A stretch of 64,000 nt of DNA, from contig QJNS01000023.1 of the NCBI GenBank assembly GCA_004154925.1, positions 186,001-250,000 on the forward strand. Reading direction: 5' to 3'. Of the stretch, positions 45,615 through 57,148 are shown piece by piece (positions within the stretch are counted from its first letter, which is position 1; every line of letters starts with the position of its first letter). The position numbers and the translations under genes were made by a program. The notes beneath the pieces were generated by a model. The model made no database searches. It saw nothing but the letters and a program-made list of their open reading frames with translations, and was not told the DNA's origin. Source of the DNA: Monosporascus cannonballus (lineage: Eukaryota > Ascomycota > Sordariomycetes > Xylariales).

Positions 45615-48350
45615 TGTAAGATTTCTAAAACAGCTAGTAAGGATACATCTATATAATTCATAGGTTATTATTTTAATTAAATTTACTTCTATTCTTATTA
45701 AAAGAGAAATATTAAAATTTAACTTCATTAAACTAGTAGTAATATAAATATATATTATGTATAACGAAATATAAATTTTAAAATATAATAAATACACTTT
45801 AATATTATTAAAAAATTATAAATTTAAGCTTTTTTTCTTTAAAAAATTAAACGTTTTATATATATATATATATATATATATTATTTAAAACATAAATTAA
45901 TTGAATACTATTTTTAATAATATAACTCGATTTCTTATTATACTATAAACAAATTAATAAAATATTTATTTTGTATTTATATTTTATATAATAAATTATT
46001 ATTGTTTTACTAAAATTACAAGGTATATTTGCGTTCAAGCAATAATTTTCAAGCTGAGTCAAATATACATTAAATTATTACACGATATAATATATATAAT
46101 AGATATTATATCCAATATTTTCGAACGCGATTACTGATTTATGGTTTTTATAATTAGAATAGATTGTACCTTAGTTCTTATCTTAGCTAGCTTAGGTCTT
46201 TGCTAATCCGTTTCTATTTTTGATATACTTTTATATACTATGCCAAGGCGTTAAAATTAACTAATCAAATAGCGTATCTCTGTAACGAACTAGCGAAACC
46301 AAAATCTAAGTTGTAAAAAAAACGTTTCCGTTTTGTATATTTTTTGTTAAAAATTATTAATTTTTTACTTGCTAATTTAAATCGAATAAATTTATTATTT
46401 TAAATGTACGTCGAATATAAATTAATAGACGTATAAACAAATTCCAAGTTTTTCGATAAAAGTCAGGATTAATATAATTAAATTAAAATTTGGTAAAATT
46501 ATCGACTATAACGTTTTTGTAACTACAATAACGAAAATACTATATATAATATTTTACGATAGATTGTGTCAAGAAAAATTAATAGAGAAAAGCCTATTTA
46601 ACTATATTTTTGCCCGTACAAATTCTCATTATTATATCTCAATTACGAAAAAAATTAAAAATAACCAAATTCGAAATATTTTTAACTACAATATAACTAA
46701 TTTAAATCTGATAAATTTAATGTTTTATATATTCGTCAAATATAAGTTCATATATATATATATATATAATTGTTTGAAAAAGGGTTATAACTAAAATTAC
46801 AGCTGATATAATTAAATTTAACTTTAGAAAATAAACGGCAGTAATATATTTATAGATTATAATAACACAATTACTAGTTATATTATCGTACGCCGAGTTT
46901 TTCTAATATATTTAGTATAGAAAAACTCTATTTCACAATTATTTTGCTTATACAAGCTATTATTATTATGTTGCAGCCTGTAAAAAGGTTAAAAAAATCA
47001 AATCTAAAACGCTGTTATAATTACAATATAATAACTATAACTTATAAGAATAAAAGCATAGTTATATGGGCTTTTCCTATATGAAGTTATTTTAGAAAAT
47101 TTATTGAAAAATATTATGTACAGTAATTATACTTTCGTAATAATAAAATCGTTCCGAGTTGAAAATATATATAAAACGGAAATTTTAACTTATTTTTTTA
47201 AAAATATTTTTACTAGGTTAACCCCGATTAAAAAGTTATATGTATGGTTAATATTTTTTTAAAAAAAACTATATATATTTATAATTTTATTATTGTCATA
47301 TTTTTGCATTTTTGAAAAAGAGGTTTAAAAATTTATATAAAAACATATAAAATGAAACCCAAAATTACAACATAGTATTAAGCTCTATTTTAGAGATTTT
47401 ATTATTTTATAGGTTTTTACGAATTAAGTTAGCGTAATATTAAAAGTTACCTAAATATAACTACGCTATAAACGCAGCTATGATCTTTAAAATAAAGACT
47501 GGTTTTAATAAAATATCTTAGTTCTATATAGCCTTACTTTAAATTTATATATATATGAATATATGATTCAATATTATATGTTTGATAAAACATTAAAATA
47601 CGCATTTTTAAAAGCTTAAAATTATCAAACTAAACGAATATTTTTTATAAAGTACGTAATATTTATTTAATATTATTTAAAGTATATAACCAAATTACCA
47701 AAAAGTATTTAAATTATACAACATGAAAATTACTTCACTTTTTTTAAAAAAAGTTTAAACGTTATTAATAAATAACTTTTGAATTTCTTTTTTCAAAATA
47801 AGCATTTATAATATATTTTAAAAATATTATTTCTTATTATATTATTTTTATTTTTTTTAAAAAACTTTATAACGTTATTTTTATATAGTTTTTTAATATA
47901 CAGCTTATATTTTTAAGAGATTTTGTCTAATATTTAATATTTTCGCAATTTATATTACTTTAAAACCATTTTTCCAATAATTATACTATATTTTACTAGC
48001 AATTTAAAACATTTATAAAAGATTTTAATATTATTTGCTTAATAATAATAATCTATAAAATTTTCGAAACACAGCATTATTAGTAGTAATAAACTAAATA
48101 TATACTAAATACTGTAACACTACTTTAATTTAACAAAAATATAACCGGTAATATTTTTTTAAAAAAATTAGCTTTGTAATTAATATAATATTGAGAATTT
48201 ACAACTTTAAAAACGCAATTAAATGATTATATATATTTACTAAATTCTTTTATTAATAGTTAATAAAATATGTACATCTATAAAAAATAAATAATAGATA
48301 GAACCATGTAAATTAGAATTATATAATTCCTAGTAGACTTTTTAGTTAGC
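45612..48350. mobile_element. AT-rich island 1: RIP-degraded transposon relic
   Basis: About 2.7 kb made almost wholly of A and T with abundant TpA and stops in all frames, while flanking DNA is near 48-50% GC. Blocks such as GTATCTCTGTAACGAACTA (46274) and TTTTTCTAATATATTT (near 46899) recur in the same order and orientation in island 2 (51613 and 51962). This pattern fits a repeated element hit by RIP, which turns C to T (and G to A on the other strand) in duplicated DNA of ascomycetes. No coding capacity remains and the element class cannot be told. Confidence 0.75.
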
Positions 48351-48388
48351 TACCTCTACCGAGTCCACTATTTAGCCAGGTAGAATCA
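48331..48388 (+). repeat. MITE-end repeat copy D, at the right edge of AT island 1
   Basis: TAGTAGACTTTTTAGTTAGC then TACCTCTACCGAGTCC and TAGCCAGGTAGAATCA. Closely matches the 3' part of copy A (ACCAAGTCC ... TAGATAGAATCA-like) in the same orientation. Confidence 0.55.
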
Positions 48389-50379
48389 TAACTGGAGTTA
48401 TATGGATTAAGACATAGCCGACATCGTTCTGTCGGTGCTTATCGCTATCGCACGTTGCCAATATTCGAAGATTATCGAGTTTAACAAAGTTAACGATGCC
48501 ACATACCATACAATTTGCTATACACATATACATTCTGACTCTACGTAGCTCGTGCTGGCCCAGCTGAGGTATCAATAAGAAGTACTCCTGGGGTTGTATT
48601 ATTGTCTTCATAACGTAAGTACAGTTATCTGTGTGATTAGGGATAACTTTAGGTCAGGATCCCTGACACTATTGAGGCAAAGGCTGCACAGCCTCGACCA
48701 ATTTGCACAAAGTATACCTACACGTTGTGCCGTACCGTACCTCTGGGGATGATCCCGACGGAGATGAGTTGATCAACCCGCAGCATAGACGAAGACTATC
48801 ACACGGCAACCCCCGTCGCCTACTACATACTGTAAATGGGTGTGTGATTGATCGGGACAACTAGCAAGCTGAATGTAATAGGTACCTAGGGAGGTATGAA
48901 AGACATCTGTAACATTCAGCAGTTCGAACCCTCGAAATACAGTAGCAAAGCAAGCGCCGGATGGAAATCATCGTGGGTCATTGCGAGTAATGGTGTTGAC
49001 CGTTCTTCTAGTTACGGTATATATATATCTGATACGGTGGTAGCACCAAGTTCTAAAGCCTCAACCGTTAGGCAGACCCCACAATAGGAAGCAGACCACG
49101 ACCACCGGCACCACTCACCTCATTTGTCTTTGATGATACGAATATAATTGATGTGAGCTTTTGAGTCGTAGTACTTCATACGAAATCGCACCTCATTTAC
49201 TCCTCCTAGACAAGCCAATTCCATATCAACATAATGGCTAGATAGAAGACTGATAATTCCGGATAAAATAACGATACTCAATCCTTCCGCCAGGGTAAAA
49301 CGCTTGGCATAGTCTTATTAATTGTAAGTTACCTGCCTAGATAGGTAGGAATCTGCCATGGGAATAATAACCCTGGAGGACGTGTAGAAACGACTTCCCG
49401 ATTTAGGTACCCTAACAATGTGGATATTAAAGTCTACGGACCCCCCTGTAAGACATATGCAATAATTTATGGCAGTGCTTTGAACATTCTAAGACACCGA
49501 AGTTCGTAGGAGTAGCTCCCAGCTAAGGGCGTATCAAAAAGTTACCCCTTTACATCCCATAGCTTTTTGTACAGGACGATGTGTCCGGCGCGTCCAAATT
49601 GTACAGCGTATTCAGTTTGAAGGCAATATTCCTCATCATATTTCGATCATGGAAGTTCCAGGTTCGAAATTCTAGGGCTGCCAGCTTCACTGGCTTGCAA
49701 GCAACTCTACAGGGGTGTAGCACGTGGAACGGCCGGGAAATGCCGCAGGTGGGGTGAAAACGGGGGGTTTAATGTAACCATGTACGGTGCATACACGCAG
49801 TCAATGCTGACTTCCAGATGAACTTAATGCAGTGGGCTCCATGGTTTTATCAATGACATCGAACTCTTATTAGGCGTTAGTTGACACAGATCGTGGCTAC
49901 GCAGGTATTTAGCAATTCCCGGGCGGCCAAGTTAGGAGCGGGTAGAGACTTTAATACGGAATTTCGGGCAGAACGCCGGGTGATCTGCTTGACATAGCTC
50001 ATGATCTCCTTTTGAATTTCCTTTCTAAAGACACTCGACTAGCAATGCTTATGATGGTGGCGATTTTCACCCTTCCGCTGTATATGCTGGTATGTCGATA
50101 TAAAATGTCTGGCTATTCCAACGAGCCTAATTCTGTCAGGCAGATGCTATCTCGATCCATACCTTTCTGTTTCTTCCCGCTCGGATACGTACTTGCCGAG
50201 TAGCAAAGCCATGCAAGGTACGATGCCGTTCTCTTGGTGATGCCTAATCCTTGCCATGTCCGTGTGCTTTGTGAGGCTGGGGTCACTGCTATATTTATAG
50301 TAATGGACATCCAAGCTAGGCAATTGTGCATGCGTTCCCCAGAGTTACAAGCATGAGGCTTCAAATGAGGGGTAATAAG
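48389..50379. other. GC-normal spacer between AT islands
   Basis: Two kilobases of ordinary composition with no supported gene. A 63-codon frame at 50012-50203 has one hydrophobic stretch but resembles no family well enough to call. Confidence 0.5.
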
Positions 50380-52116
50380 TTGCCTCACTAGATAGAATCA
50401 GGCTCTATTTTGGCTGTCGTGGCTGCGCCTGCGGCGCAGCTGTGGCTAGGACTTCTCAAACATTTATAGGTTTAGGTATATTACTAAGGCAGAGCCATAA
50501 ATGACCCACAGAAATATCAAACCCGCCAAAAGAGAGTTTATTAGGAAATTGTAATTTTTTTAGCTTCGTTTTATAAATTTTTAATAAATCTTTCTCACAA
50601 AAGGTTCGATATTTAATAATAATAAAAATTAACTACAAAATATAATAGATATATAATAGAATTTAAAAAGGCTGTTATATTAAAAAACTGTAAACAATAC
50701 ATTTAAATAAATAATATATAAATTTGTTGATATTAAATTATATTTAAAACTTTTAATATAAAATACTATATATAATAACTACTTTATTATATTTGTAAAA
50801 ACAAAGTAAATATAAATATTTTTAATTTTTAAATATTTTAATATAATAAAAATAATTTATATAATTATATTTTTATGAGCGATAAGACTGCTTCTTAAAA
50901 ACTTGTATTAAAAAATAAAATTACGAATTATAAATTATATTTACTTGAAAAAAATCACTAGAATATCGAGTTTTTAAAGTAAATTCGAAAGTATAATATA
51001 TAATATAGTTGCTTATTACTAAATAGCCAGGTTTTTTTCTTTTTAATAATTAAATATATTTTAATATGTTATAAACTATTTTATATTATAGTATTAAGTA
51101 ATAAATTATTAAAATTAAGTAAAGTAGTAAACGAGATAAAAAGAGCAAAAAACAAAAACGCGTAACTTGCTTATATATATAATTGGCTTATATAATATAT
51201 TAATTGAAAAAACACGTTTTAATATTTCCTAGTAAAAATTAAATTGTTTACTAATATTATATTTTAACGAGTTTATATATAACTAGTAGATTTTAAAGTT
51301 TAAAACTTTAATATTTATACTTTTAGATTATATTTAAATGTAAATATTATATAATAGATTTTTATTATATAGTATTATAAAATATTTTTAACTGCGTTTA
51401 AATAATACAATATTGCTTTTATTAATATTGTTTTATTTAATAGTTAATTTGTTTTAAATTTATATTATTCGCTATTATACTTTATTAATAATTGAACTAT
51501 TATATCCGCTTTTTAAATGATAAATATGCAATCTAACTTTTATCTTAGTTAGCCTAGGCCTTTTTAGCTCGTTTCGATATACTAATGTACTTTTTTTAAC
51601 CAATTAAATATTGTATCTCCGTAACGAGCTAACGATGCCTAAGTTGAAATTGTACGAAAATGAGTTAGTTTTAGATATCGCTATTTAAATAATTGTTTTT
51701 AAAAAATCTTAATTTAAATAAAACTTTTTATATATTTAATTTAAATTTTACAAATTTGTAATTATATATACGCGCTAAATATAAATTAATATACGTATAA
51801 GAATTTTTTAAATCTTTTTAAATAAGAATTATAATTAATATAAATACATTAAGATTTAGAAAATAAGCAATTTTGATGTTTTTAAGATTTGAAAAATGGG
51901 CGACCGTAATGCTTTTACAATAAGGACAACATAATTATCGGTCTCATTATTGCGCACCGGGTTTTTCTAATATATTTTATATAAGAACAACCCGTATATC
52001 AATTTTTTGGCCGTACGGATTGTAGTTGTTATATCGTAGTCGTAAAAAGATTGGCGTCAATTAAGTCCGAAACGCTCTTATGGCTGCGACGCAACAACTA
52101 TAACCCTTGTCTTATC

Positions 52117-52213
52117 GCGATCAGGACCCCATTTTAGAGGTTGTGACTGTGCTTGCAGTGCAGCTATGGCTAAGACTTCTAAAAGTTATAACTTTAGATA
52201 CATTGCTAAGGCG
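52117..52213 (+). repeat. internal RIP-mutated copy of the island-2 terminal repeat
   Basis: From ATCAGGACCCCATTTTAGAG onward this block matches the complement of the right terminal repeat over nearly 100 bp. In the 30-bp core all five differences are G to A or C to T. It forms an inverted pair with the right end, enclosing about 0.85 kb, so a shorter element may be nested in the longer one. Confidence 0.65.
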
Positions 52214-52334
52214 GATTTATAACAGTATTTATAAAAATAATAAATTTTCACAATAAAGTCTATTAATAAATTATAAAATTTTAATTTCGTTTTAAAAAAT
52301 TTTAAATTGTTTTTTTTAAAAATCATTAAATTAT

Positions 52335-52660
52335 ATATTCAATGTTATAATCGGAGTTAATTTAGTGGAAATATTTAGAAAAAAATAAGTTAAAATTTTC
52401 GTTCTAAGTAAATCTCTTATTTAGAACGTCTTTGTAGCTACGACGTAATAACTATAACTCGTACGGTTAAAAACATAGCTGTACGGGCTTCTTCTATATT
52501 GAATTACCTTTAGAAGGCCTATGAAAAAAATATTTCGATCGATAGTTATTACGTCGTAGCTATAAAAGCGTTTTAGATAAAAGATTTACTTAGAACAAGA
52601 ATTTTAACTTATTTTCTTAATATCTCTATCAAATCAACTCTAATTAATATCTTTAATATA
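52335..52660. repeat. long inverted repeat inside island 2
   Basis: Left arm includes GTAGCTACGACGTAATAACT at 52434; the right arm has its complement at 52543-52562 with one mismatch. Similarity extends outward on both sides through TAAGTTAAAATT to about 52335 and 52660, giving arms over 100 bp around an 80-bp centre. A related centre and right arm occur in island 1 near 47040-47220. Confidence 0.6.
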
Positions 52661-52969
52661 TAATTAAAAAGGTTTTTTAAAGTTATATATAATATTTTTT
52701 TATAAAATATTATTAATTATTAATCATTATTATATTTATAATATTATTTAAATATTTTTTTAAAAAGTTATATAGAATTATTTAAAATTAGGCCACAAAT
52801 TTATAACTTATAATTAGGTCTTATTTAGAAATTTATTATTTATATAAATACTTTTATAGGCCCGGCTTGGCAATATATCTAAAGTTACAATTTTTGGAAG
52901 CCTTAGCCACAGCTGCGCCGCAGGCGCAGCCACAACCTCCAAAATGGGGTCTTGATCGCCATGAGGCAA

Positions 52970-54482
52970 TCTAACTCCTTTTATTGAAAGCCTTTGGTAG
53001 CAGTTACTAACAGTGCATTTGACTACCTATGTACAATGCTTAGGCTACGAAGGGATCTCGATAGCACGCGCTATGAGCTCCCTCACAACCTCACCGCCGG
53101 CGTGCGGGTGGCATCTAGATTGTCGCACACTCTCAGCTCTCTTGGCCCAAATGGGGGACCCTGTGCCCCCCTCCACTCTCCCCAACATCTCGGCCGAGGT
53201 GACGCTTTAAATATCCTAGTATCGCGCTAGATTTCTAGGGCTTGCACCAGGTCCCACTAGCTTAAGCTCGATCGAGTTCGCGTACTCCCTAGTCTTCCAG
53301 GACCTTAAAGATTAGTTCAGGTGGGCGATCTTCGCCTCAGCACAGAGTGGTTCCGCTGGGAGCCGCACTTGGCGGACATTTCAACCGGTCCCTGGACCGA
53401 ATTGGCGCTAGAGCCGACTCCGGGTCCCGCCAGACTGTTCTTTTTGCGGCTTTCGTACCATCGTACCGGATATACGAAATAGCCTTGCGGGCTCCCCACT
53501 AAGACTAAGTCCCAATAGACAAAACTTACTAGGGGATGCTAAGAAAGCCACGATTCTGGTTCTCAAGCATATTCTACAGCGCATCTGGATTCGGCAGACA
53601 TCAACTCCACTTAGCGCCTTGACATAATTTCAGGCCCCCCCGCACGATTCGGATCATCTTCCGTGGCACCGCGATGTACTTTTGCGGCTGAGATGCTGAG
53701 ATGTCAGAACGATGAACACTGCCTTTGAAATTCAGGAAAACATACCGGATCCACTTCCGTTACGGTCATTTACTAAATTTCCGAGGGCCGTGGCACTCCG
53801 TAATGTCCGTCAGTGCCCATCTAAAAGCAAAACGACGCTGACCTAGGGCGTGAACGTCTTGACGCTATGACAAGCCGATCCCGGAAGCGTCAACACTAAT
53901 GACGGAAATAGAACCCCCCAATGGGTCTAATGTGATAGATAGTAAGACTGTTGCTAATTCCCAGATGAAGATACGAGCTCACGGAGTCCGTGGAAAGCGA
54001 AAATGTCTTAAGCGCTTTAGTCTGTCCCGAACCCCTTTCAAGACCAACTCCAAATTCACGTCCGAGTCATCCGAGGCGGGACAGGAGAAGCAAAGGAGTT
54101 ATAATATGGACGATCTTTAGAGGACAGTCACCCCAACACAGCCTCAACCTACAAAATAGACTGATCCAGGACGGCGTTCACTTCCGGATATTAGTTGTAG
54201 GTAATTAGCTTAGTATTTGCATAATCGATAACTGCATATTACGTGATTGACACGTGGCCGGCACCTGTTGAACTTCAGCTTTGGTCCAGGATATAGTAAG
54301 AATAATGTTCTGCGGAAAGCATCGAATAATTGGCTTTATGCCTCTGTGGTTCTTTCTATACCACTTGCTATTCGGAACTGAAGCCAACATGACACCAGTC
54401 AGTTAACTGCCATATATATCAGCAAATATTCGTTCTTTCATTTTTGCCTCGAATAGACTCTCTGGAACGGCGGCAATGCAAG
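52970..54482. other. gene-free stretch upstream of the MOSC gene
   Basis: GC content returns to normal directly at the island edge. No supported gene; open frames are short. Confidence 0.5.
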
Positions 54483-54502
54483 ATGGCGGGTCTTTCACTT
54501 AG
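54476..54502 (+). promoter_or_regulatory. short uORF overlapping the MOSC start
   Basis: An ATG at 54476 opens a frame of eight codons that ends at a TAG at 54500-54502, overlapping the MOSC ATG at 54483 in another frame. If the transcript includes it, scanning ribosomes would meet this ATG first, which could lower translation of the main frame. Confidence 0.4.
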
Positions 54503-56079
54503 CGATCTAAACTTGGACTACAATGGTGTCTACGTACTATTCCTAACAATAGTTGCCTTCCTTATCCCCGTCGTCCTGGTGTTCCCGCCAGTCCAGCCTC
54601 AGACGAGTGACGCCCTGCTGCAGACGCACTCGAAGTCTGGGGTGAGGCGCTCGAAGAGCAGCCTCAGGGACCAATCATCGCCGGCTCACCTCCCGCGTGA
54701 CGGAAGGCCGCCGAGGGTGCAGAGCCTCCTCATCTATCCGGTCAAGTCGTGCCGCGGCATCGAGTTGGAGCGGAGCAGGGTGCTGCCGGCGGGCCTCGAG
54801 TTCGACCGCATCTTCACGTTCGCGCAGCTCAAGAGCCCCTTCCCCGTGGCCGTGGACGCCATGGGCGCGGAGAAGGACGTCCATCGCTGGGAATTCGTCA
54901 CGCAGCGCCAGTTCCCGCGCCTGGCCACCGTCAAGGTCGACCTGTGGCTGCCCGACGAGGTCAAGCAGCGCAAGCAGTCCCTAGAGCCCGTCAGGGAGGC
55001 CTTCCTGATCCTGCGGTTCCCGTGGCGGGACCTGGGCTGGCGCGGCGTGCTGCAGGTTCTGGGGGCGAAGCTGACGAGGGGCTGGGCCGCCGGGCCCGAG
55101 AAGGAGATTTTGTTGCCCGTGGACTTTCCCCAGCGGCAGGAGATCGAGGACAAGGGGTATACGTATGAGGATGTGCGGATATGGAAGGAGACGGTGAACG
55201 CGCTGAACATGGAGAAGGAGCTGCCGAAGGAGTTGCAGCTGTACCTGGGCGTCAGCAACAAGCTGGGCTTGTTTCGCGCCGACCCGGCACAGCTGCGCGA
55301 GGTCTACAGGTGCGCGCCGAAGAAGTCTGAAGCCGGGTACCAGCCTGTGACCGGTTTTCAAGATGCCGTAAGTTCTATCTTGGCAGATAATCGTCTCCTC
55401 CAATGCTACGACGATGCTTAACATAAGGTCGCAATGCTGACCTTAAACTTAGTACCCGCTTCATATAATGAACCTACCTAGTCTACAGGATTTCAGTTCC
55501 CACGTGTCAAAGGATGAAGATCTACAGGAACTAGACGTCCTGCGTTTCAGGCCAAATATCATCCGTAAGCATGACATCTTGGCTCTTTTTCTCATCTAAC
55601 CGATGCCATGCAGTCAGCGGCGCAAAGGCGTACGATGAAGAGACGTGGAAGCAGGTGCGGTTTAAGCCAGGGGACTCGGGTCTCCACAACGACGCGCTCT
55701 TCCACGTGTCGTGCCGAACCGTCAGGTTAGTCCCGCTCCAAAGCGAAGCCCTCCCGCAACAACCTAGAATCCCAGTATCCTGTCCCGGGCCATTGTTTGG
55801 GGGTGGGGAGGGAGATATATAAAGGCTAACACGGACTTCAGATGCAAGATGCCCAACGTGGACCAGGTCGACGGCTTCCGGCACCCGGTCGAGCCGGACA
55901 AGTCGTTACGGGCCCACCGCGCTGTCGACGAGGGGGCGCCGAAGAGCGGGTGTCTGGGCATGCAGCTCACGCCGCTGTTCGACGCGAACGCGGCCGCCGA
56001 GGACCGCGCAAGCTGGATAGGCGTCGGCATGACCGTCGAGGTGGAGGGGAGGGGCGAGCACGTGTATATCAAGCAGTGA
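54483..56079 (+). CDS. membrane-anchored MOSC-domain protein (mARC-like molybdenum cofactor enzyme)
   Basis: Four exons: 54483-55367, 55453-55564, 55614-55725 and 55842-56079, giving 448 residues; introns are 85, 49 and 116 bp. A membrane helix at about residues 15-37 (GVYVLFLTIVAFLIPVVLV) precedes a basic linker. The MOSC N-terminal beta-barrel domain starts near residue 77 (VQSLLIYPVKSCRGIEL). The MOSC domain follows, with AYPLHIMNL, LDVLRFRPNIILSGAKAYDEETW and CKMPNVDQVDG; Cys371 in the last block corresponds to the molybdenum-ligand cysteine of eukaryotic mARC proteins. Such proteins reduce N-hydroxylated substrates with cytochrome b5 and its reductase. The N-terminal anchor and both domains match the fungal membrane MOSC group; activity is inferred. 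The start was set at the first ATG in frame with the helix. Confidence 0.88.
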
Positions 56080-57146
56080 GACGTGCGTCTCTGGGACTCC
56101 TGTAGGAGCGGAAGGGGCGGAAAACGATATCTTGAGTCTTATCCACAAAAGAATCGGGGTGGTTGCCAGACAAGCCTACACAAGCATTGAAGACTCAACG
56201 TTGCTCCGCTGGTGTAAGTCAAGAGACTTTATGCCCAATCAAGTTCTAGGAAGATACCACTTTGCCGTGCCTACTGCTCCATTGCAGGAGATGTGGGAGA
56301 TAGAATGATGGTAAAAAGAAAACAAATTGCACGCCTAGGGTTGCAGGCTACAATGAGGTGCCATGGTCCTAGACCATCAATTCTAGAGACTTCTATGCTA
56401 CGGCACGATCACTCGATATCATCATGCATCCCAATGCTGGTCGCCAATCTCTGTAATACAACAGTTGTTACATATGGATGGACGATAAACGCGACCTCTT
56501 ACCCTTTTTATACGACCTTTCTCAAAAGTGGTCCTGTACGTCTAGGTTATCTGCTTTACCCGGGCTGTCCTAGAATATCCATCTGAACAGGGTGCAGATG
56601 TGCATCTAGTATCACAACAATAGCCCATGTCAGTCAGGGACGACTTGCGCCCCTATCACCACCTATATGCCGATACTCCGGAGAGTCGCAAGTCTCCACG
56701 CAGACCGGAACCTGTCGCGAAAAATTCCAGGTTTATCAACGGAGCCGAAGACGGATACCCACAACCTAGCCGCCGAACTTATAGACACATCTCGACTCAT
56801 GTAACTTGTAGCACACGCAAAGAATAAACATCCCACGAGAAGGAGCATGCCTGCAAAAGCTCGATTGCACCATACCGACCACCGCGCATTTTACCCCGCT
56901 GCATGCCGACAGCATTCCCGAACCCTGGAACAATGATACGCCTGAACCGTCGTCCCCCGATAACCGTACCACGGCATGACTAAACGAACCAACATCATCA
57001 TCATCATCATGCACCGGAGTATCCAATCTCATTCAGTCGTCGATATCTTGAAGACCTCCCGCCCACCCCACCCCATAGGTCACGCGTGGGGCTGCTTTTT
57101 TTNNNNNNNNNNCGCGGGGGGGGGGGTTTTTTTTTTTTTTTTTTTT
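56080..57146. other. convergent intergenic region with assembly gap
   Basis: Lies between the MOSC stop (+) and the SMC2 stop (-). No gene seen. A (CAT/ATC)n microsatellite lies at 56991-57010. The last 50 bp hold the second N gap. Confidence 0.5.
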
Positions 57147-57148
57147 TT
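57095..57148. other. assembly gap (10 N) flanked by T, G and T homopolymers
   Basis: Ns at 57103-57112 follow a T run and precede CGCG, a G run and 22 T. The last T run ends within the SMC2 stop codon (TTA on the plus strand). Confidence 0.9.

Larger units (their letters stand above)
50380..52969. mobile_element. AT-rich island 2: RIP-degraded element with GC-rich terminal inverted repeats
   Basis: Outer tips are TTGCCTCA (50380-50387) and TGAGGCAA (52962-52969). Inside them a 30-bp GC-rich block (50419-50448) beginning GTGGCTGCGCCTGCGGCG is matched perfectly, inverted, at 52904-52933; similarity continues inward for about 40 bp. Between the ends lie about 2.4 kb of extreme AT sequence with no coding capacity. 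This is the structure of a terminal-inverted-repeat DNA transposon whose body was mutated by RIP. I cannot find a convincing target-site duplication, and the transposase is unreadable, so the superfamily is unknown. Confidence 0.7.

Noticed and set aside
46564..46794. Open frame in AT island 1 rich in Ile, Asn, Lys and Tyr
   Set aside because: Residue bias is what any AT-only sequence gives; no motif survives.
49655..49700. AGGTTCGAAATTCT, resembling a tRNA T-loop
   Set aside because: No matching acceptor stem, D arm or anticodon arm could be built around it.
50012..50203. 63-codon frame with a hydrophobic stretch (MLMMVAIFTLPLYMLV), slightly like a CorA-type membrane segment
   Set aside because: Too short, lacks the CorA GMN-type motif and any upstream coiled domain, and lies between RIP islands.
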